Origin: Fretibacterium sp.
Lineage (GTDB): Bacteria > Synergistota > Synergistia > Synergistales > Aminobacteriaceae
Assembly: GCA_024695065.1 (NCBI GenBank)
Contig: JAILIX010000093.1
Span: 1-42,292 of the forward strand
Direction of reading: 5' to 3'
Length of the DNA: 42,292 nucleotides
Part shown: positions 16,569-24,625 of the stretch, one piece after another
Layout: every line of letters starts with the position of its first letter
How positions within the stretch are numbered: position 1 is the first letter of the stretch
Notes under the pieces: model-generated
Databases searched by the model: none
What the model saw: the letters and a program-made list of their open reading frames with translations, nothing else
What the model was told of the DNA's origin: nothing
Program-made: the position numbers and the translations under genes

Positions 16569-18038
16569 TCAGGAGTCCATTATACTCCGGACGTCGTTCA
16601 TGCCCCTCCAGACGGACCAGGTCATGGGGACGGCGAGGAGAAAGGAGCAGATGTCCGAACAGGGCTGCGCCGTCTCAACGCCGAAAAGCCCAAGGAGCCT
16701 GGTAAGGATAAGGAGGGACGGGATGAAGAAAATACCGGAGCGCGCTGAGGCGATGACCGTAGCCCTCACGCCCTTGCCAATGGACTGAAGCAGCATATTG
16801 GAGAGGGTGAACGAAGCGTTCAGGGGGAGGGTAGCCATCTGCCAGCACAACGCGGTACCGCCGATGGCAATAACCTCCGGGTCGCTGCGGAAGAAGCGGA
16901 CAATAGCTTCCGCATAGGCCGAGCACAGGATGGCCACGAACACAAGGAACAGTGTCCCGTACCGCACGCAGAATTTGTACGCGTCCTTGACACGCCCGTG
17001 CAGCCCCGCACCGTAGTTGTAGCTGCAAACGGGCTGAAAGCCCTGCCCAAAACCGATGAGCGCGGAGTTTGCAAACAACATCACCCTGTTGACCACGGAC
17101 ATTCCGGCAATGGCGGCATCCCCGCCCAGCGTCCCGGCCATGTGGTTCAGCAGGACCGTGGAGAAGCTCATCAGGCCATTCCTGAAGAGAGAGGGTGAGC
17201 CCCCGTTCACAATCTCCAGCAGGTAGTGGAGGTTCAGGCGGATATTACGGGGCCGGAGACGGAGGTTGGGGCCCCGTGTGCTGCCAAAGAGCAGAATGCA
17301 GAAGCTCACACACTGACTCAGGGTTGTCGCCCAGGCCGCGCCGGCCACCCCCATCCCAAAGACAAAGATGAACAGCGGGTCCAAAGCAGTGTTCAGCACA
17401 GCCCCGCTCACCAGGCCCATCATAGCGTAAACCGCACTGCCCTGATAACGGAGCTGATTGTTCACCACAATCTGAGAAGTCATCAGCGGTGCTCCGTACA
17501 GGATAATCCTCATGTAGTTCTGCGTATCCTGCACGATGGTTTCTGTCGCCCCCAGCGCATAGGAGAGCGCCTCCAGTCTGAGGAGTCCGGCGAGCAGGAT
17601 GCCCGTCCCCAACAGAAACGCCAGAGAAAAGCCCGTTGCGGCCATCTCCTCCGCCTCCCGCATTTCTCCGGCCCCCAGCCTGCGCGACAGGTAATTTCCA
17701 GAACCATGTCCACAGAAGAAGCCCACAGCCTGGATGATATTCATCACTGGCAGGACAACGCCAACGGCAGCAGTGGCCTGGGTGGAAATACGCCCGACAA
17801 AGAAGGTGTCCGCCATGTTGTAGAGGTTCGTAACCATCATGCTGATGATTGTCGGAACCGAAAGGGCCCCAATCAATGCAGGAATAGCCGTCTCCGTCAT
17901 GTATTTATGGCGCGCTGCCAGGGATTGGGAGGCAAACCGCCGGATCTGCCCGTCCCACAAAGTGGGCTTCCTACCGGCCCCGGATGCGGCTTCCCGGCTG
18001 TCCCCGGCTCGGGCCTGCCGTGTGGATACCTGTGTCAT
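16569..18038 (-). CDS. MATE family efflux transporter with repeat-derived N-terminus
   Basis: This 489-residue membrane protein has about twelve helices. MATE proteins export drugs or metabolites in exchange for Na+ or H+. Family marks are PTIISMMVTNLYNMADTFFVGRIS, VGFFCGHGSGNYLSRRLGAG, and in the second half LIGFGQGFQPVCSYNYGAG. The normal domain begins near residue 47 (HKYMTETAIPALIGAL). The first ~29 residues are coded by three diverged copies of the 24-bp repeat. The ATG at 18038 has a strong GGGAGG six bases upstream, so the extension is probably translated. It lies 16 bp after the AsmA-like gene in the same operon. Confidence 0.94.
   Translation of the reverse strand: MTQVSTRQARAGDSREAASGAGRKPTLWDGQIRRFASQSLAARHKYMTETAIPALIGALSVPTIISMMVTNLYNMADTFFVGRISTQATAAVGVVLPVMNIIQAVGFFCGHGSGNYLSRRLGAGEMREAEEMAATGFSLAFLLGTGILLAGLLRLEALSYALGATETIVQDTQNYMRIILYGAPLMTSQIVVNNQLRYQGSAVYAMMGLVSGAVLNTALDPLFIFVFGMGVAGAAWATTLSQCVSFCILLFGSTRGPNLRLRPRNIRLNLHYLLEIVNGGSPSLFRNGLMSFSTVLLNHMAGTLGGDAAIAGMSVVNRVMLFANSALIGFGQGFQPVCSYNYGAGLHGRVKDAYKFCVRYGTLFLVFVAILCSAYAEAIVRFFRSDPEVIAIGGTALCWQMATLPLNASFTLSNMLLQSIGKGVRATVIASARSGIFFIPSLLILTRLLGLFGVETAQPCSDICSFLLAVPMTWSVWRGMNDVRSIMDS
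17954..18025 (-). repeat. 24-bp palindromic repeat, one clear and two decayed copies in the MATE gene
   Basis: The clear unit is 17954-17977 (CCCACTTTGTGGG on the minus strand). The next two 24-bp windows (17978-18001 and 18002-18025) keep the spacing and a CCG/CGG or CCC/GGG palindromic core but have diverged. All are in frame with the MATE protein. Confidence 0.75.
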
Positions 18039-18054
18039 TGAGCGCCTCCCGTGC

Positions 18055-21000
18055 TTACCTCTTGAAAAGCCCGCCCAGGCCCTTCTGAATTTCCTTGCTC
18101 AAATCCTCCCTGAGCTTATTCCTGAACTGTTCTTCCCTGCTCCTGCCGGACTCCTGCCGGGCCTGCTGCTGATTCTTGTTCCCCTGAGGCTGCGGCGACG
18201 GCTGTGTATTTCCTTTGGGGATGATTGCGTCAATCAGCTTGTCCGCTGCCTTATCACTCGCTTTCTTCACGACATCCTCTTTCTTAACGTTCTGCTTGGG
18301 AGCCGACGGCTGCTGGTTCGCTTCCTGCTTTGCCTGCGCAGACCTGTCGTCCTTCCTTGTGGAGTCACCAATTTTGATATTGGAGAATGAAGGAGACTTT
18401 GCCTTGCCCGTAATCCTGAGGCTCATGACTCGGAAGTCCGCTTCCGATCCGGCCTCCTTCGCTCCCCTCCAGCCGCTGCCAAAGACCAGCTTCAGGCTGT
18501 TCTCAAGGCTTTTTCCACCTTTCAGGACAGATTTCAGCCCGTCAAAGGAGCCCTTGCCGCCACCCACCAGCGCGTTGATGAGCTGGTAGTTCAGACTGCC
18601 CTCCGCGGTGAGGCTGAGCGTTGAGTCAAAGTTGACAGCCCCGTCCTGCGGCAGCCTGGCATAGATATAAAGCGGATTGTTCTTCGACGCTTTGATAATG
18701 CTTCCGGCCTTCAAAATCAGCTTGCCGGTCTGGATGGAGAATGGCGCTGTGACGCTGGCGTACTGGATGCCCTTCGTGCCGTAAAGGCTCGTGGCAAGGT
18801 CCAGCCACTTGAAGCCCGTGATAGCCCCGGCTCCCATGGAGAACTGTCCGCTGCCGGAATAGCTCAGCTGTTTGGCCGTGCTGCCGGAGAGCTTCAGGCT
18901 CAGTTTGCCCAGCCCCGTGATTTTCCCTCCCAGTCCCCCAGTTGCATCCTGAATCAGCGCGTTGACATCCACGCCGCTCGCCTCGAGCTGATTCGTGAAG
19001 GTGGACTTTGACAGGTCACAGGTCAGATTGTTCTTTGCCGTACCCCCGTAAGCTTTCGCCGTACCTCCCGTGGAAGCGAAGGTATTCCCCGCCAGGGACA
19101 GCGGCAGACTGACATTGGAGAGGTTCAGTCCAAAGGCTTTGACCCCGGCCGATGAGATTGTCCCCTTGCCGGAATTGCCTTTGGCGTCGCTGATGAGATT
19201 AAAAGTCAGATCCGCCTTGCCGGAAAGCTGCCCCTTCAGATCGGGGAGGTTCTTCGTCAGAGCCGCAAGATCCAGCCCCTTTCCTCGAACAGCGATATCT
19301 GCCTTCACTTCCGGACTGGTCTGTACCGTGCCCGATGCGGTCAGGGGGGCACCCCCCACTTCGGCCGAGAAACTGTTGAGCTTCAGGTTCTGCGCTGTGC
19401 CGGAGACGTCCGCCGCCAGATTGCTGAGCGTGAGGCCGCTGGCCGTGAGGCTCTCCGCACTGGCATCCAGCGTGATCTTCTCAAGTTTTTTCAGGTCGCC
19501 GCCCAGTGCCGCTGTCACCTCGATGTCCTTAACCGCAAGCATATTCAGTGCCTTAAGGCTCGCTGAGGAAATCAGGAGTCTGACGGACGGATTAGGCAGT
19601 TTGCCCTGAATTTTTACGCCAGCGTTGACGTTTCCCTTGAGAGCATAACTGTCGATGTCGGGAACGTAGGCCTTCAGAGCTGCGGGGGAGGCCGTCACTG
19701 TCGCATTGATGCTGACATCCGGCGTGGATGAGGAGACAGGCCCCACCGTGCCGGAGACGTTGATGGGCATTCCATTCAGCGTCCCGCTGCTCTTCTGGAG
19801 GGAGAGAACATTGTTCGCGAATGAAAAAGTCAGAGAGGGTTTATCCAGCGTCTGTCCCCAGCCGGAGAACGAGGGGCTGCTGATCGTTCCGGAGACAGCC
19901 GGGTTCGACAGGCTACCCTTAACAGCAAGAGAAGCCGAGACCTTGCCTCTGAGACTGTACTGCGATGCGTCCGGAATCATATCTGACACTCGCTCGATGT
20001 CAAGATCCCTGAGGTCAGCTGTCATGTCCAGCTTCGGAGCCACGGGGAGAGAAGCGATTTTTCCCTGAAGGTACCCCTGCGCCCCCTCGAAATTAAACTT
20101 GCTGTTGATGGACGCTGTCTCGCCCTTGCTGAGCTTGCACTGCACCGCAATGTTGGTAACGGCCCGGTCCTGATAGCTGATTTTGGGAGCGGAGAGGTTT
20201 ACCGTCCCGTTCAGGGCATTTGCCGGGCCCTGGATGTTCATATTGAAAGACGCTATACGTCCGCCCAGCCCCTTCAGCTCCGGAAGGCGAAGGGCCTTGT
20301 CCAGACCCTCCAGCACCGCGTCGCCCGCATCCAGTTTCAACATAATGGAAGGGACCTTCCCCGGGTGCGTCGCGATGGCTATCTCTCCGTTGATTGGAAT
20401 ATTCAGGATGGAAGACTGAATATCGCTGACGGTGACACGCCCCCCCGAATAGCTCACCCTGGCCGCAACCCGCTCGACTGGATAACCGCTGATCTTCGTC
20501 CCATTATAACTCAACGTGCCCTTGATTTTGAGCGTCTCACTGGTCCCGGTGGCCTCAAGGTTCAGGCTGGCCGTCCCGTCGTAATCCTTCGCCTTAAGGA
20601 AGGAAGGCCACAGTGCGGTGAGTTCTTTCAGGTCAAGCCCCTGCACTGAGCCCTGAAGGTTGAGCTCATTGGTCTTATCAGTGGGAGAGACAGGCTGAAT
20701 ACCGCCGATCGCCAGTATTTTTCCCTTCCCGAAGTTCACGTCCGACCGATGGATGACGACTCCGCTGCCCACATCCAAATCCGCGCCGCCCTTAACGGGC
20801 ACACCATTGACACGGCCATTCACGTCCACAGCCAGAGCCGTACCCTGAATGCCAGCTCCCACCTGAGAGACCTCCACCGTCCCCCATCGGGAGGTGAAGC
20901 GGCTGTCCACCAGACGGATATGGTCGATGGGAATCCCGGAACTCCCGTCCCCGCCTTCCGGCAGCCTGATCTTCTGAATGTCCCTGATGAAACTGTCCAG

Positions 21001-21372
21001 ATCCATCTCAATGCCGCCGACGGCAACATCCGCCAGGCGAATCGCCCCGCGGAACAGCGCGCCGAAACTGACTCTGGCAGCAAGCGACTTCCCGGCAAGA
21101 ATCTTTGTGCTCCCCGCCGCAGCAAGGGTGAAGTCATGCATCTCATAGCCTTTAACGGGGTTTCCGCTGACACCGGCAGCCTCAAGCTCCAGATTCAGCT
21201 GCTCCAGGAGAGCTTTCCGGGCAATGCTCAGAATCAGTTCACCGCCGAAATCGATGTACGAAAGGATGCCGCCCGCCACAACCAGAAGAAGGGCAAGCCC
21301 AAGCAGGCATTTCAGCAGGACATGGCCTCTCCTTCCCCCTGTGCCGCGCTCCTGACCTTCTGTGTGCATCAT
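18055..21372 (-). CDS. AsmA/TamB-like envelope protein
   Basis: This 1105-residue protein has one N-terminal membrane helix (LLKCLLGLALLLVVAGGILSY) and a long beta-rich periplasmic body. The body has repeated GxxVxxLxA-type strands and phrases such as LDLKELTALWP and GSLSNPAVSGTISSPSFSGW. It ends in an AsmA_2/DUF3971-like region (QFSMGAGAITGFKWLDLATSLYG) and a charged, Gln-rich tail after about residue 1000. AsmA-like proteins bridge the periplasm and are thought to move phospholipids to the outer membrane, so it supports a diderm envelope. I prefer the ATG at 21372, which follows AGGGAG, over a GTG 12 bases earlier. It heads the operon with MATE, birA, bioY and the CDF gene. Confidence 0.85.
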   Translation of the reverse strand: MMHTEGQERGTGGRRGHVLLKCLLGLALLLVVAGGILSYIDFGGELILSIARKALLEQLNLELEAAGVSGNPVKGYEMHDFTLAAAGSTKILAGKSLAARVSFGALFRGAIRLADVAVGGIEMDLDSFIRDIQKIRLPEGGDGSSGIPIDHIRLVDSRFTSRWGTVEVSQVGAGIQGTALAVDVNGRVNGVPVKGGADLDVGSGVVIHRSDVNFGKGKILAIGGIQPVSPTDKTNELNLQGSVQGLDLKELTALWPSFLKAKDYDGTASLNLEATGTSETLKIKGTLSYNGTKISGYPVERVAARVSYSGGRVTVSDIQSSILNIPINGEIAIATHPGKVPSIMLKLDAGDAVLEGLDKALRLPELKGLGGRIASFNMNIQGPANALNGTVNLSAPKISYQDRAVTNIAVQCKLSKGETASINSKFNFEGAQGYLQGKIASLPVAPKLDMTADLRDLDIERVSDMIPDASQYSLRGKVSASLAVKGSLSNPAVSGTISSPSFSGWGQTLDKPSLTFSFANNVLSLQKSSGTLNGMPINVSGTVGPVSSSTPDVSINATVTASPAALKAYVPDIDSYALKGNVNAGVKIQGKLPNPSVRLLISSASLKALNMLAVKDIEVTAALGGDLKKLEKITLDASAESLTASGLTLSNLAADVSGTAQNLKLNSFSAEVGGAPLTASGTVQTSPEVKADIAVRGKGLDLAALTKNLPDLKGQLSGKADLTFNLISDAKGNSGKGTISSAGVKAFGLNLSNVSLPLSLAGNTFASTGGTAKAYGGTAKNNLTCDLSKSTFTNQLEASGVDVNALIQDATGGLGGKITGLGKLSLKLSGSTAKQLSYSGSGQFSMGAGAITGFKWLDLATSLYGTKGIQYASVTAPFSIQTGKLILKAGSIIKASKNNPLYIYARLPQDGAVNFDSTLSLTAEGSLNYQLINALVGGGKGSFDGLKSVLKGGKSLENSLKLVFGSGWRGAKEAGSEADFRVMSLRITGKAKSPSFSNIKIGDSTRKDDRSAQAKQEANQQPSAPKQNVKKEDVVKKASDKAADKLIDAIIPKGNTQPSPQPQGNKNQQQARQESGRSREEQFRNKLREDLSKEIQKGLGGLFKR

Positions 21373-21468
21373 AAACAGCCCCACTCCCTTTTAAAATTCA
21401 AATCCCGTGGTATATTTTACATTAAGGCTCTGATGTCTGAGCCTAAAAAAACGGAGGTGCGGCAAGAC
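21373..21468. promoter_or_regulatory. Divergent promoter region
   Basis: These 96 AT-rich bases separate the AsmA-like operon (minus) from the nuclease gene (plus). TATATT near 21411 on the plus strand and TAAAAT on the minus strand are possible -10 elements. No clear -35 was found for either. Confidence 0.35.
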
Positions 21469-22152
21469 ATGGCCCCAAAACGTCAAAGTCAGAAACGTCA
21501 AAATCGAGGCCTCTCACGGCTGACCGGAATGAGCCCCAAACAGCTCCTTGTTTTTCTCCTGATCCTTTTGGCAGGATGGGGCGCGGCCAGATTGACAGGA
21601 CAGAACGTCTCTCTGGAAGACCTTTTTTATTCACTCCTTGGGGAAACTCAGTCGGAACAGCCTAAAGCCCCCGGAACCACCGGGAACGGCGGCGGATCCG
21701 CTCCAATGGAGGTCCGGACCGGAGACAAACTGGAGGGAACTGTCAGCCGCGTGGTGGACGGCGACACCCTTGTGGTTGATGTGGACGGTCAGTCCCGCCG
21801 GGTGAGGCTGATTGGCGTGGACACGCCGGAGACCGTTCATCCAAAGAAAAAGGTGCAGACCTACGGCCCGGAGGCCAGCGCTTTTACAAAGAAGGAACTG
21901 GCAGGACGACACGTCTGGCTGGAGTATGACGTCGCGCCCCTGGACCGGTACCAGCGGCATCTGGCCTACCTCTGGCTGGAAGCTCCTTCCGGTGGAGAGG
22001 ACGCCATACGGCGCGGAATGTTCAACGCCCGGCTGCTGCTCGGCGGCTACGCCAAAGTGATGACCATCCAGCCCAACTCACGCTACGCGGACCTGTTCGC
22101 ACGCTTTCAGGAGGAGGCCCGCAAAGCGAAGCGCGGGCTTTGGGGAAAATAG
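21469..22152 (+). CDS. Thermonuclease-family (SNase) nuclease, membrane anchored or secreted
   Basis: This 227-residue protein has a basic N-terminus and one hydrophobic helix (QLLVFLLILLAGWGAARL), then a linker rich in Gly, Ser and Pro. The staphylococcal-nuclease fold begins near residue 85. Catalytic and calcium-site residues are present: DGDT, RLIGVDTPE (Arg, Asp, Glu) and LDRYQRHLAYLWL (second Arg). The C-terminus ends with the family's EARKAKRGLW. It likely degrades DNA or RNA outside the cytoplasmic membrane. The ATG at 21469 follows GGAGGTG at nine bases. The frame stays open far upstream across the AsmA gene, but that part has no ribosome site and is antisense. Confidence 0.92.
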   Translation: MAPKRQSQKRQNRGLSRLTGMSPKQLLVFLLILLAGWGAARLTGQNVSLEDLFYSLLGETQSEQPKAPGTTGNGGGSAPMEVRTGDKLEGTVSRVVDGDTLVVDVDGQSRRVRLIGVDTPETVHPKKKVQTYGPEASAFTKKELAGRHVWLEYDVAPLDRYQRHLAYLWLEAPSGGEDAIRRGMFNARLLLGGYAKVMTIQPNSRYADLFARFQEEARKAKRGLWGK

Positions 22153-22165
22153 CCCAGACCGCCGC

Positions 22166-23917
22166 TCAGTTCCGCCGCTTCAGCTCCGCGGCCAGGGCGC
22201 GCATTTCCGTCAGGTCCTCCGCGGTGGCCTCCCCCCGCTTCATTCTGGCGTCCAGCTCCCTCAGCCTCCCCTCATCCCGGCGGCGTCTGAGGGCAGCGCA
22301 CACCACCTCCCAGGGGGTGGTGCCAGACGGAGCTGTGCGGGAGGAATCTGTGAGCTCGTCGCAGAAAGCATCCCCGCCGGAGATAATCGACAGGGGCCAG
22401 CTGTCACCCAGTGAGAGCCAGCGTGCTTCCAGCGTTTCCGGCGATTCCATCAGGATGGCCATCGCCACCTCTCTGACGCGCTCGCTGCTCAGCAGGCCCA
22501 GAATCTCCTCAGGACGGACACGACGGCGAAGCTCTCCGCCGCGCCACAGGAGGGAACAGAGGGCGGATTCCAGAGGATCCGGGGCAGGCTTCTTTTCCTC
22601 CTCTTCTGAGTCATCCCGTTCGGGGGCCGGCACAGGGCGGAGGACCCCGCCTCCTTTCCGCCGAAAGGTCTCCAGCTCCCGCCAGAACTCGTGCGGATAG
22701 AGCCCAAGAGCCCCGGCCAGCTCCGCCCCGTATGGGGCAATGGACGAGGGGTCCAGCTGGATGAGCCCCCCCATCAGGGATTCGACCCCCGCCCGCCGCG
22801 TCTGAGGTGAGGCCAGCGACTCCCGGACAGACACGAGATGCTGAAGGATCAAAGGCCGCGCGTTTTGGAGAGCCTCCTCAAAGGCCAAGCTGCCGCCGGG
22901 GGAGGACAATAGTTCATCGGGATCCTTGCCGGAGGGCACGGTGACGACCTGCACGTCCAGCCCCAGTCCCTGAAGGATGTACATTCCCCGGATGGCAGCC
23001 TCCTGCCCTGCCGCATCGCTGTCATAACAGATGAAGCACCGGTCGCTGAAGCGCTTGAGCAGCCGTGCCTGGTCCTCCGTCAGCGAGGTTCCCAGCGAGG
23101 CCACCGTCTCAGGAAAGCCGCACAGATGGAGCCGCAGCGCGTCCATGTATCCCTCCACCAGAATGGAACGCCCCCGTTCCCGAATGGCCTTCCGCGCCTC
23201 GTGCAGCAGGTAGAGGGTCCGCCGCTTGCTGTAGATTTCCCCCTCGGGACTGTTGATGTACTTCGCGCCCTCCCCGTCCACCAGCCGGCCGCCAAAGGCA
23301 ATGACCCGCCCGGCAATATCGCGGATAGGGAACATCAGCCTTCCCCGGAAACGATCATAGAGCCCCCCCCGCTGCCCCTCCACGGCCAGTCCGGTAGCCA
23401 GAATCTGCCGGTCACTGACGCCCGCTTCCCTCAGATGCCTCAGCAGCGAATCCCATGAGCTGGAACTCCAGCCCAGGCCAAAGCGCGCAGCGTCCCGTTC
23501 GGTGAGAGCCCTTCGTTCCATGTAAGCCCTGCCGGCGGCCCCCTCCGGAGCACGAAGCTGGGCACTGAAGAACCGGGCCGCCAGATCCGTCACCTCATAG
23601 AGGCTGCCATCCCGCTTTTTCTTCCCCGTCCCCTTTGAGAGGGTCACACCGGCGCGGGCGGCCAGAAGCTCCAAAGCCTGCGGAAAATCCAGCCCCTCCG
23701 TCTCCATAACGAAGGTAAAAACGTCCCCCCCCCTGCCGCAGCCAAAGCAGTGGTAGTTCTGTCTCTCCTGACTGACATGAAAGGATGGGGTCTTCTCGTT
23801 GTGGAAGGGGCAGAGGCCGATGTAGTTTCTCCCACTCCGGCGCAGGCGTACCCTGTCGCCAATAAGGTCAACGATATCCAGCCGCTCCTTGATGAGTTGA
23901 ATGTCACTGCTGCTCAA
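22166..23917 (-). CDS. dnaG: DNA primase
   Basis: This enzyme lays RNA primers for replication together with the DnaB helicase coded at 27104. The N-terminal zinc-binding domain reads LCPFHNEKTPSFHV then YHCFGCGRGGDVFTF (Cys-His and Cys-Cys pairs). The Toprim core shows ILVEGYMDALRLH and CYDSDAAGQEA. The C-terminal helicase-binding part is less conserved. The start is uncertain: the frame is open to 24070, but conserved sequence begins at LSSSDIQLIKERLDIVDLIGD, and an extended -10 lies at 24005-24013. I use the TTG at 23917 (583 residues), although its ribosome site is weak. A GTG at 24055 is the alternative. Confidence 0.93.
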   Translation of the reverse strand: MSSSDIQLIKERLDIVDLIGDRVRLRRSGRNYIGLCPFHNEKTPSFHVSQERQNYHCFGCGRGGDVFTFVMETEGLDFPQALELLAARAGVTLSKGTGKKKRDGSLYEVTDLAARFFSAQLRAPEGAAGRAYMERRALTERDAARFGLGWSSSSWDSLLRHLREAGVSDRQILATGLAVEGQRGGLYDRFRGRLMFPIRDIAGRVIAFGGRLVDGEGAKYINSPEGEIYSKRRTLYLLHEARKAIRERGRSILVEGYMDALRLHLCGFPETVASLGTSLTEDQARLLKRFSDRCFICYDSDAAGQEAAIRGMYILQGLGLDVQVVTVPSGKDPDELLSSPGGSLAFEEALQNARPLILQHLVSVRESLASPQTRRAGVESLMGGLIQLDPSSIAPYGAELAGALGLYPHEFWRELETFRRKGGGVLRPVPAPERDDSEEEEKKPAPDPLESALCSLLWRGGELRRRVRPEEILGLLSSERVREVAMAILMESPETLEARWLSLGDSWPLSIISGGDAFCDELTDSSRTAPSGTTPWEVVCAALRRRRDEGRLRELDARMKRGEATAEDLTEMRALAAELKRRN

Positions 23918-24004
23918 TCTAAGCTCAGAGGGGCTTTGACCGTCCGCGGTGCCATCCCCCCAGAAACCCCCTTCCCCACACTCTGTTTCTCCCGTGTCGG
24001 GAAC

Positions 24005-24013
24005 ATTATAGCA
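24005..24013 (-). promoter_or_regulatory. Extended -10 promoter of dnaG
   Basis: The minus strand reads TGCTATAAT, a perfect extended -10. No TTGACA-like -35 is seen, which extended -10 promoters can do without. Transcription from it would begin about 75 bases before the TTG at 23917. Confidence 0.55.
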
Positions 24014-24157
24014 TTTACCCCACAGGCAGCCTCCACTCCGGGTGAAGCTCTGCACCCGCTCCTGTTCCAAACTCCTGTTATCCGGGATGTGACAGTTTCT
24101 CAGAACACTTATTGGATGAAATTATCACAGAACCGTGATGTCCCCCTGTCCGGCCCC

Positions 24158-24186
24158 TTGTTCTTTGTGAAATTTCACGCTATAAT
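24158..24186 (+). promoter_or_regulatory. Promoter of the rpsF operon, with palindrome in the spacer
   Basis: TTGTTC (24158-24163) and TATAAT (24181-24186) are 17 bp apart. The spacer holds a perfect 12-bp palindrome, GTGAAATTTCAC (24167-24178), which could be a repressor site. The leader to rpsF is about 120 bases. Confidence 0.72.
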
Positions 24187-24204
24187 ATCAAAGTTTTAAG
24201 CCCT

Positions 24205-24282
24205 GCCTCTCCGAACCCAGCCCCGCGGCGGGAGCGTTTCAATCACCCGAACGGCGGGAACGATTCAAAATGCGGGAGAGGC
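24205..24282 (+). promoter_or_regulatory. Structured leader of rpsF mRNA, candidate S6:S18 autoregulatory site
   Basis: An outer stem (GCCTCTCC 24205-24212 with GGAGAGGC 24275-24282) encloses two related hairpins. Each is CCCG, a short loop, then CGGG (24222-24232 and 24246-24258), followed by AGCGTTTCAA and AACGATTCAA. The two hairpin arms form a 17-base direct repeat with 15 matches, 26 bases apart. S6:S18 leader motifs are known upstream of rpsF in many bacteria. Assignment to that class is inference from position and structure. Confidence 0.5.
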
Positions 24283-24311
24283 CATTAGACCATAGGGAGG
24301 AGGTGGAAGTC

Positions 24312-24593
24312 GTGCGGCACTACGAGATGCTGACCATCCTGAGTCCTGACCTTGAGGACCCCAGGGAGGAAGCCGGAAAGATCGAGGAGGTCGTGCGCAG
24401 CCTTGGCGGCAATGTCACCAAGGCAGATGTTTGGGGGAAGAAGCCGTTGTCTTATCCCATCCGGAAGAAGTCCGAGGGGAACTATGTGCTCTTCAATTTT
24501 GATCTGGAACCCGCTCAGACCTTTGAGCTGCGGCGTGTTCTTGGACTGCGTCCAAACGTCTATCGCCAGATGATGCTGGTTCTGGACGAATAG
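24312..24593 (+). CDS. rpsF: 30S ribosomal protein S6
   Basis: This 93-residue protein binds the 16S rRNA central domain together with S18, coded two genes downstream. It begins RHYEMLTILSPDLEDPREE and contains VTKADVWGKKPLSYPIRKKSE and the LRPNVYRQMML segment of the family. The GTG at 24312 has GGAGGAGG eight bases upstream, whereas an earlier in-frame ATG at 24270 does not fit the family start. First gene of the rpsF-ssb-rpsR-DUF2232-rplI-dnaB operon. Confidence 0.97.
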   Translation: MRHYEMLTILSPDLEDPREEAGKIEEVVRSLGGNVTKADVWGKKPLSYPIRKKSEGNYVLFNFDLEPAQTFELRRVLGLRPNVYRQMMLVLDE

Positions 24594-24625
24594 CCCGCTG
24601 GACGTGTGAACAGGAGGATGACGTG

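Noticed and set aside
20749-21468. N-terminal extension of the thermonuclease ORF
   Set aside because: It lies antisense to the AsmA-like gene and lacks a ribosome site; the ATG at 21469 has one and is followed by a proper membrane helix.
22116-22143. Another copy of the 24-bp repeat at the end of the nuclease gene
   Set aside because: The CCCGCAAAGCG-like stretch codes for the conserved EARKAKRGLW ending of the family and has the wrong spacing.
24193-24311. tRNA gene in the rpsF leader
   Set aside because: The stems do not form a cloverleaf and there is no TTC loop or anticodon arm; the position fits an mRNA leader.
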